From: a virus
IMG/VR virus record: IMGVR_UViG_3300020439_000031
Location: 1-36,182 of that record
Strand: one strand, 5' to 3'
Length of the DNA: 36,182 nucleotides
Shown here in pieces: positions 32,038 through 36,182 of this stretch. The notes below the pieces were generated by a model that did not search any database, was not told where the DNA came from, and was given only the letters and a program-made list of their open reading frames with translations. Numbering within the stretch: the stretch's first letter is position 1; each line of letters opens with the position of its first letter. Both the position numbers and the translations under genes were made by a program.

Positions 32038-32551
32038 CAAACTTTTCACCACAATGAGGACATTCAATATATTTAGGGTCTAATTCATCTAATTGACCTT
32101 GTTCTTCTTCTGAACCCGCATCAAAATTAGGTTCAAAAAATAAATTGCTCAGTTCATCTACCAAAAAACCTGTCAAGTCTGTGTCAAAATTTAAATCTGT
32201 TAATTCTCTAAATTCTATTTTTAATAGACTATCATCCCAACCTGCATTTAACGCTAATTTATTATCTGCTATGACATAAGCTTTTTTTTGCGCTTCAGTC
32301 CAATCTTTAGCCTCTATACAAGGCACATCTTGCAAATTTAATTTTTTAGCTGCCAAAAACCTGCCATGACCTGCTATAATGCCATTATCGCCATCTATTA
32401 AAATAGGATTAGTAAAACCCCATTCTTTTATACTTGCTGCTATCTGTGTAACTTGCTCATCGCTATGAGTACGGCTATTTCTAGCGTAAGGTATCAGCGT
32501 ATCTATTTTTCTTCGCTCTACCTTATCAGCAGGCCAAGACCGTCCATTCAT
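32021..32551 (-). CDS. ParB/sulfiredoxin-like nuclease-domain protein with zinc ribbon, 176 aa
   Basis: DTLIPYARNSRTHSDEQVTQ, GFTNPILIDGDNGIIAGHGR and VIADNKLALNAGWDD are the ParB-N/Srx domain seen in phage ParB-like proteins, often fused to an adenine or cytosine methyltransferase. Here the methyltransferase is absent and the C-terminus ends in a CPHCG half-zinc-ribbon. It is the first gene of the late operon, behind the promoter at 32578, and is followed by the Mom-like gene. It may be a nuclease or CTP-dependent DNA-binding partner in the modification step. The C-terminal remnant may mark a split former fusion. Confidence 0.8.
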   Translation of the reverse strand: MNGRSWPADKVERRKIDTLIPYARNSRTHSDEQVTQIAASIKEWGFTNPILIDGDNGIIAGHGRFLAAKKLNLQDVPCIEAKDWTEAQKKAYVIADNKLALNAGWDDSLLKIEFRELTDLNFDTDLTGFLVDELSNLFFEPNFDAGSEEEQGQLDELDPKYIECPHCGEKFDARKA

Positions 32552-32577
32552 GGGTGCGCCCTTTCTGTTGCTGATTT

Positions 32578-32606
32578 ATTATAACGAAAAAAAATCCCCC
32601 ACGCAA
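32578..32606 (-). promoter_or_regulatory. Late operon promoter, sigma70-type
   Basis: Read on the minus strand: TTGCGT (32606-32601), 17-bp spacer, perfect TATAAT (32583-32578). Transcription would start about 20 bases before the ParB-like ATG, whose ribosome site is AAAGGG. The -35 box lies inside the terminator stem of the previous operon. It is the only clear promoter ahead of the 30-kb late block. Confidence 0.65.
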
Positions 32607-32614
32607 GGTGAGGG
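32587..32614 (-). terminator. Intrinsic terminator of the replication operon
   Basis: Minus strand: CCCTCAC-CTTGC-GTGGGGG (7-bp stem, one G-U) followed by ATTTTTTTT. It ends the regulator/replication operon and overlaps the spacer and -35 box of the late promoter. Confidence 0.8.
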
Positions 32615-32630
32615 AAGTTAGTGAGGTAAA

Positions 32631-32699
32631 TATGTCCTTAAAAAGCAGTAAAAGGCGGACATAATCAAACAGGGAGGAGTTTGTACCTCGATACCTGTT
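32631..32699 (-). other. Two further hairpins in the intergenic region after the replication operon
   Basis: 32668-32699: AACAGG with CCTGTT and an inner GAGG with CCTC, with a 4-nt bulge. 32631-32663: TATGTCC with GGACATA around a 19-nt loop. Both lie between the stop of 32709-33176 and the terminator. They may shape the 3' end of the early message or be a processed small RNA; no coding frame is seen in this 157-bp gap. Confidence 0.4.
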
Positions 32700-32708
32700 C
32701 CTCATTAT

Positions 32709-33176
32709 TTAATTTTTTTTCATATTTTTCAAGTATTCTTTATAGGGCTGCAGTTGTGCCTCCTGCACTAAACCAACTCTTACCATTTGCTCCGCTAGTG
32801 TTCCTATTATGTAACTTTCACCAACCTGTTCACCATTGTTAATTCTATCTGCATTAATTTTTAATTCATTTGGTTCATACTTTTCAGGCTGAAGTTCTCT
32901 AAATTCAGGCCGTTTAGGTGCTATTGCTTTTGCTGATTTGCTTATTTCTTTTGCTGTTGGCCATGTTCTTGTTTCTAAATTAGAAAGTAAATTTTGCTCA
33001 AAATCGTCAAACCATTCATTATAATTTTTGCTTGGAGCTAATTTTACTATTTGATTACATAAAAATTCTGCTTCGCTTTTCATGTTTTCATCATTATTTT
33101 GAACGGCTCTAGGTGCGTTAAGCCTACCCAATAATTTCAAAGTATGTACTTTTAGCTCTTCTTGTCTATGTCCCAT
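32709..33176 (-). CDS. Putative replication partner protein, 155 aa
   Basis: A charged helical protein (SEAEFLCNQIVKLAPSKNYN, TRTWPTAKEISKSAKAIAPK) overlapping the O-like gene by 25 bp. The pair arrangement resembles phage O/P-type origin-binder and helicase-loader genes, but no loader motif is visible, so the role is inference from order. It is the last gene of the early minus-strand operon and is followed by hairpins and a terminator. Confidence 0.55.
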   Translation of the reverse strand: MGHRQEELKVHTLKLLGRLNAPRAVQNNDENMKSEAEFLCNQIVKLAPSKNYNEWFDDFEQNLLSNLETRTWPTAKEISKSAKAIAPKRPEFRELQPEKYEPNELKINADRINNGEQVGESYIIGTLAEQMVRVGLVQEAQLQPYKEYLKNMKKN

Positions 33177-33970
33177 GTGTAAAAACTTTCATCGTAATCT
33201 GTTTCTCTGTGATGGTTAATTATATTAGTAAATAATTCTGCTGCATTTAATTTTTTTTCTTCTTCTTTAGCTTTTTTAATATCCTCTCTTAATACTTTAA
33301 TAGCATTTTCTAATACATCCTTTTGTACATTATCGAGTAAAACCTCATCATGGTCTTGCCATCTCTCTTGATTTAGCCATGTACTTGCGTGAGGTAAAAA
33401 TTGTTTTTTTGTATCTTTGCGATTTTTAACAAAAATATCTAACTTTTCCATAAGTTCTTCGAAACTTATTTTCATCATTGCTTTTGGAAAAGCCTTTTGT
33501 GCGGGCTGTTTAGCTGTCTTTCTAGGGTACTTTTCCCAAAATTCATTAAATTGTTTATCTATAACTGACATTATTAATGGTTCATTGGGTGGTTTAATTA
33601 ATGGTTTAACTGAACCCTGTTCACTGGTAGGGGTGAATGTAATGCAGGGGTCGGGGTGAACGTGCTTCAGTGGTACCCTTGTTGATGGTAACATAGAAAC
33701 TATTTCTAAATTTATCTGATAATCTATTGTATAACCGTTTTTGCACTCTTTTTGCCCTGTCACTTTCAAAATATTTAATGCAAGCATATCTTTTATATGT
33801 ATTCTTACAGCCCGACTAGACATTTCTAAGTCAGCTGCCATGTTACCTTTACTAACCCAAATACCGCTACCATCATCGCTAGCTTTATCTGCCATATACA
33901 TAAGAATTGCTTTTTTAGTTGGTGAACCTATTAATTTTGTTTGTATTAAATTTGAAACTAGGTTACTCAT
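33152..33970 (-). CDS. O-like replication initiation protein with winged helix, 272 aa
   Basis: N-terminal winged helix (about 10-75; SPTKKAILMYMADKASDD, VSKGNMAADLEMSSRAVRIH), a proline-rich linker (95-130), then FNEFWEKYPRKTAKQPAQKA and FLPHASTWLNQERWQD (about 139-207), a C-terminal block common in phage replication/primosome proteins. It is likely to bind the phage origin and recruit helicase. It follows the regulator gene. AAGGAG lies about 12 bases before ATG, a rather long spacing. Confidence 0.72.
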   Translation of the reverse strand: MSNLVSNLIQTKLIGSPTKKAILMYMADKASDDGSGIWVSKGNMAADLEMSSRAVRIHIKDMLALNILKVTGQKECKNGYTIDYQINLEIVSMLPSTRVPLKHVHPDPCITFTPTSEQGSVKPLIKPPNEPLIMSVIDKQFNEFWEKYPRKTAKQPAQKAFPKAMMKISFEELMEKLDIFVKNRKDTKKQFLPHASTWLNQERWQDHDEVLLDNVQKDVLENAIKVLREDIKKAKEEEKKLNAAELFTNIINHHRETDYDESFYTWDIDKKS

Positions 33971-33998
33971 AACTTATGGTTACTCCTTGTAATCTATG

Positions 33999-34014
33999 AG
34001 TATTGTATAATACT
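33999..34014. promoter_or_regulatory. Inverted repeat upstream of the replication gene
   Basis: AGTATT-GTAT-AATACT: perfect 6-bp arms with a 4-bp spacer. It contains TATAAT on the plus strand and TATTAT on the minus strand, so it could be an operator over a -10 box. It differs in sequence from the TTTACA sites. Confidence 0.4.
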
Positions 34015-34031
34015 TCTTCTTTTTTGCTTTT

Positions 34032-34067
34032 AACCCTCGGAGTTTTTAACTTCGGGGGTTTATTCTT
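34032..34067 (+). terminator. Plus-strand intrinsic terminator candidate at the regulator gene's 3' end
   Basis: Plus strand AACCCTCGGAGT / ACTTCGGGGGTT forms a 12-bp stem (34032-34043 with 34049-34060), fully paired when two G-U pairs are counted, followed by TTTATTCTT. On the minus strand these two pairs become mismatches and the following sequence is A-rich, so the signal points to the plus strand. No plus-strand gene precedes it within the window. Confidence 0.5.
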
Positions 34068-34239
34068 GTAAGTAATCAGACAACCTTTCAACTGTTGAAA
34101 ACTTTGGGTCAGTTTGATTGTTTATAATTTGATATAAAACTGGTCTTGATACTTTAGCATTTTTTGCAACAGTTGTTAAGTTTCTATCTCTTAACTTATG
34201 CCGTATTTCATCCAAGCTTAATACAATCTTATTTTGCAT
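34060..34239 (-). CDS. Cro/CI-type helix-turn-helix regulator, 59 aa
   Basis: A short frame beginning MQNKIVLSLDEIRHKLRDRN, then LTTVAKNAKVSRPVLYQIIN and ending VERLSDYLQE. Residues about 20-50 form a typical XRE-type HTH: TTVAKNAKVSRPVLYQI with the AK-V-S turn and a following NNQTDPKFSTVERL helix. ATG at 34237-34239 has AGAGG upstream. It is divergent from the plus-strand early operon and leads the minus-strand replication operon. By position it is a phage lytic/early regulator; TTTACA pairs in its promoter are candidate sites. No second, larger repressor gene is seen. Confidence 0.8.
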   Translation of the reverse strand: MQNKIVLSLDEIRHKLRDRNLTTVAKNAKVSRPVLYQIINNQTDPKFSTVERLSDYLQE

Positions 34240-34330
34240 TTTAACCTCTTATAGTTTACATTTATTTATTTTCTTCTTTACAATACAAAAATTATTAAGT
34301 AAAGTCAAATCAGCAAAAAGGAGAAATATT
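34240..34330. promoter_or_regulatory. Divergent early promoter with TTTACA pair
   Basis: TTTACA occurs at 34255 and 34277, 22 bp apart. The second is a -35 box 17 bp from TAAAGT (34300-34305), giving a plus-strand promoter before the gene at 34331, which has AAGGAG. Reverse complements give possible minus-strand boxes for the regulator. The same hexamer and spacing occur at 651-764. Confidence 0.6.
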
Positions 34331-34567
34331 ATGACAAAACTAAGACCACCGCCTGTTGCAGTTAAACACGCGATAACTGAAGCTGTCTGGGAATATACAC
34401 AAAAGATAGATGAAAAAGCTAACACTGCAAAGCATGAACATTTTCCTACTGGTTGGCATAAGATTGTCGAGGAAGCTATAAACAAAGCTTACGACAATTA
34501 TGATAGCAGCGAAATGGGTAAAATAGAAAACGAATTAGAAAGGCTAGCAAATGCCTTTAAACAGTAA
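34331..34567 (+). CDS. Early hypothetical protein, 78 aa
   Basis: First gene of the plus-strand early operon. It begins MTKLRPPPVAVKHAITEAVW and has a helical, charged character with ERLANAFKQ at the end. AAGGAG lies at good spacing. It overlaps the next gene by 17 bp. Not recognised; first-expressed phage genes often disturb host functions, but nothing in the sequence shows this. Confidence 0.7.
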   Translation: MTKLRPPPVAVKHAITEAVWEYTQKIDEKANTAKHEHFPTGWHKIVEEAINKAYDNYDSSEMGKIENELERLANAFKQ

Positions 34568-34739
34568 AGAAAAGGAGATTATTTGGAAAACTTTTAAAAC
34601 ATTAAGAAATACAACTAATCAGATTACTGAAAATCACGACTTGTGGTTATCAGATGTAAGAAAGATAGAGACTAGCTTTTGGTCTTTATATCATGAATTT
34701 GAATTTATTAGAGACAACATTAAGAAAGAACAGAAATGA
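34551..34739 (+). CDS. Early hypothetical protein, 62 aa
   Basis: A small helical protein (MPLNSKEKEIIWKTFKTLRN) with no recognised motif. It overlaps both neighbours (17 and 4 bp) and has AAAGG upstream, so it is co-translated in the early operon. The last part, FEFIRDNIKKEQK, is basic. Confidence 0.68.
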   Translation: MPLNSKEKEIIWKTFKTLRNTTNQITENHDLWLSDVRKIETSFWSLYHEFEFIRDNIKKEQK

Positions 34740-35320
34740 AAAAACTACCAGAAAAACTTACAGAATTATTAAGTGAGGTAAAACTTACTCAAGCTAATTC
34801 AACATGGGATTGTCACGGTACACCTGTGATATTGCATAAAGCACTCGAAAAGATTGCCAGTAAAAAAGGTATTACTTTTGACGATATGAAAGTAATAGAA
34901 AGCTCAGTAAAAGAAAAATATGCTGTAATTAGTGTTAGAGGGCATTACAAAGAAGCTACTGAGGAATCAATCGGTGAAGCATCGCCATACAACAATAAAA
35001 ACGCATACCCTTTCGCAATGGCAGAAAAACGAGCCAAGGACAGAGTAATACTAAAGTTGCTTGAGTTAAGCGGTGATGTTTACAGTCAAGACGAGGCTGA
35101 TGAGTTTAACCTAGCGCAAGCGTTAAGAGATTTAGAGCCTGATATGCGGCGAAAAATAGAAAGATGGCGAAAAGGTTTTAAATTTTGCGATAGTCAAATT
35201 GCAATGGATGAAAATATAGAGCAATGGAAGAGGTGGAGTAAAGAACACGTTAGAGATAGCGACATAATACAATATGTTGAAGAAGTTTATGACCAAAGAA
35301 AAATGGAGTTAGGAATATGA
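34736..35320 (+). CDS. Putative single-strand annealing/recombination protein, 194 aa
   Basis: Contains WDCHGTPVILHKALEKIASK, GEASPYNNKNAYPFAMAEKR then AKDRVILKLLELSG and VYSQDEADEF. The AYPxAMAEKRAxDRxxLKL stretch resembles the conserved helix of phage Rad52/ERF-like annealing proteins, and the gene is directly followed by SSB with a 4-bp overlap, the usual neighbour. The family is not certain; a general DNA-metabolism role is more secure than a specific annealase activity. Confidence 0.5.
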   Translation: MKKLPEKLTELLSEVKLTQANSTWDCHGTPVILHKALEKIASKKGITFDDMKVIESSVKEKYAVISVRGHYKEATEESIGEASPYNNKNAYPFAMAEKRAKDRVILKLLELSGDVYSQDEADEFNLAQALRDLEPDMRRKIERWRKGFKFCDSQIAMDENIEQWKRWSKEHVRDSDIIQYVEEVYDQRKMELGI

Positions 35321-35691
35321 AAAATATAACTGCCATAGGTTATTTAACCAACGATTGTGAAGTTGTTCAAAACGAAAAACAATCAGTAAGATTTTCTATA
35401 GCTGTCGACGATGGCTATGGAGATAACAAAGGCACTATATTTTTTAGTGTTAGTTACTTTCGCGCAGGTCTTGCACAGTATCTTGTCAAAGGTAAACTTG
35501 TTGCTGTTAGCGGAGATTTAAAGCGTAACGATTATGAAGGTAAAACCTACCTAAACATTTGGGCAAATGAAGTAAAACTTCTTGGCGGTAAAAACAAAGA
35601 AAATACTGATAATAACCGTTATAGCGAAGGGCAAAAAATAGAAGCAAATGAAAACATCGGCGACTTTGACGATGAAATACCATGGAAATAA
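35317..35691 (+). CDS. ssb: Single-stranded DNA-binding protein
   Basis: A 124-residue OB-fold SSB: ITAIGYLTNDCEVVQNEKQS, FFSVSYFRAGLAQYLVKGKL, VAVSGDLKRNDYEGKTYLNI, and an acidic tip DFDDEIPWK at the C-terminus that binds host or phage replication proteins. It coats single-stranded DNA during replication and recombination. The start overlaps the upstream gene by 4 bp. Slightly shorter than E. coli SSB. Confidence 0.92.
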   Translation: MKNITAIGYLTNDCEVVQNEKQSVRFSIAVDDGYGDNKGTIFFSVSYFRAGLAQYLVKGKLVAVSGDLKRNDYEGKTYLNIWANEVKLLGGKNKENTDNNRYSEGQKIEANENIGDFDDEIPWK

Positions 35692-35702
35692 GGAGTAAAA
35701 AA

Positions 35703-35933
35703 ATGCACGATATTACAACACAAGATGGTAACGTATTGCAGCTATTAAAAACAGGGCAAACAATAACGCCTATTGAAGCATTAAATAAATTTGGATGCTT
35801 TAGACTAGCTGCAGTAATTCATAGGCTAAAAAGAGAACATGGATGGCCTATAGATAAAGTAATGGTGGGTGATGGTAAAAAAAGTTGGGCGCAATACTCA
35901 TTAGACCAGAATAAAGAATTATGGCCAAACTAA
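35703..35933 (+). CDS. Winged helix-turn-helix protein, 76 aa
   Basis: Residues VLQLLKTGQTITPIEALNKF then GCFRLAAVIHRLKREHGWPI form a small winged-helix domain (HTH_39-like) found in phage and plasmid proteins. ATG at 35703 has AGGAG before it; the frame opens at 35682 but that would put the start inside the end of ssb without a ribosome site. It overlaps the next start by 13 bp. Probably DNA-binding in replication or regulation. Confidence 0.75.
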   Translation: MHDITTQDGNVLQLLKTGQTITPIEALNKFGCFRLAAVIHRLKREHGWPIDKVMVGDGKKSWAQYSLDQNKELWPN

Positions 35934-36182
35934 AATTACAAGTAATAAAAAATGGGGGGCAGCTGATGCCCTCCACTGAGTATGACGCTATAAAAATAGA
36001 AGAATACAAAGAAGGTCAGGTCTTTGATTTACAGCCGACAGGCAAACGCTCAAATCCACATCACAATTTGTATTGGGCAACACTTAAAAATGTTTGTGAT
36101 GCTACAAACAGATGGCCAACAGAACAACATTTGCACAGCGAATTGAAATGGGCGTGTGGATATGTCAAAATGAGGTGGAACA
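35921..36182 (+). CDS. Phage protein, N-terminal part, cut by window end
   Basis: 87 codons are present: MAKLKLQVIKNGGQLMPSTE at the start and QPTGKRSNPHHNLYWATLKN further in. The GKR-(S/R)-x-x-x-H-x-x-(L/F)-(Y/F)-W pattern and following helix (EQHLHSELKWACGY) resemble small phage proteins of replication regions, possibly of the DUF1367 type; not certain. It overlaps the winged-helix gene by 13 bp. Confidence 0.6.
   Translation, partial: MAKLKLQVIKNGGQLMPSTEYDAIKIEEYKEGQVFDLQPTGKRSNPHHNLYWATLKNVCDATNRWPTEQHLHSELKWACGYVKMRWN

Noticed and set aside
34006-34011. TATAAT on the plus strand as a promoter
   Set aside because: No matching -35 box at 15-18 bp upstream; kept only as part of an inverted repeat.
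34249-34485. A 78-codon minus-strand frame opposite the first early gene
   Set aside because: Antisense to 34331-34567, which has a promoter and a good ribosome site; the minus frame overlaps the operator region and has no start signal.
1-36182. Temperate lifestyle from the presence of a Cro/CI-type regulator
   Set aside because: No integrase, excisionase, attachment site or second repressor is seen in the window; a single small HTH protein is also common in lytic phages. Sequence outside the window could change this.

Overview
The window is most of the genome of a tailed bacteriophage with podovirus-like (short-tailed) gene content. It has large and small terminase subunits, a 714-residue portal, an SU10-type major capsid protein with scaffold, a P22 gp10-like tail hub, ejection proteins and many fibre proteins. 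No tape measure, sheath or baseplate genes are visible. The DNA is AT-rich. Many genes look like those of marine alphaproteobacterial or SAR11-type phages, for example the small lysine-rich proteins after the terminase and fibre genes starting MALPTSGAISLSAIQTEFGG; this host assignment is inference. No integrase, tRNA, CRISPR array or insertion sequence was seen. Both ends are cut inside genes (a RusA-type resolvase on the left, an unassigned + strand gene on the right).

Layout. 1-587 (minus): RusA and a hypothetical gene. 588-789: a divergent control region with a TTTACA/TGTAAA array. 790-2681 (plus): eight small, overlapping accessory genes. 2682-2798 (plus): a strong sigma70 promoter followed by an intrinsic terminator and no gene, a probable small RNA. 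2797-32551 (minus): one long late operon. In transcription order it encodes a ParB-like protein, a Mom-like DNA modification enzyme, TerS, TerL, three small basic proteins, a head-tail adaptor, fibre proteins, a modification island (two 2OG-oxygenase-like proteins, a capsule-type glycosyltransferase, two radical SAM/SPASM proteins, an FkbM methyltransferase), more fibres, a giant 1538-residue tail hub, ejection proteins, portal, scaffold, capsid, membrane/lysis proteins and a T7-type amidase. 32578-32614 carries the late promoter overlapping the terminator of the preceding operon. 32709-34239 (minus): an O-like replication protein, a partner protein and a 59-residue Cro/CI-type regulator. 34331-36182 (plus): an early recombination/replication operon with an annealing-protein candidate, SSB and a winged-helix protein.

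How it fits together. The small HTH regulator sits at a divergent promoter whose TTTACA sites, 22 bp apart, recur in the control region at 588-789, so one regulator may control both early regions. The late operon is then read from 32578. The most unusual elements are the seven-gene overlapping modification island among fibre genes, the nested domain architecture of the 1538-residue tail hub (a propeller interrupted by a carbohydrate-binding-like jelly roll, interrupted by nine 77-residue repeats, interrupted by a cupredoxin-like domain), the Mom/ParB pair, the probable sRNA and the regularly spaced operator array.
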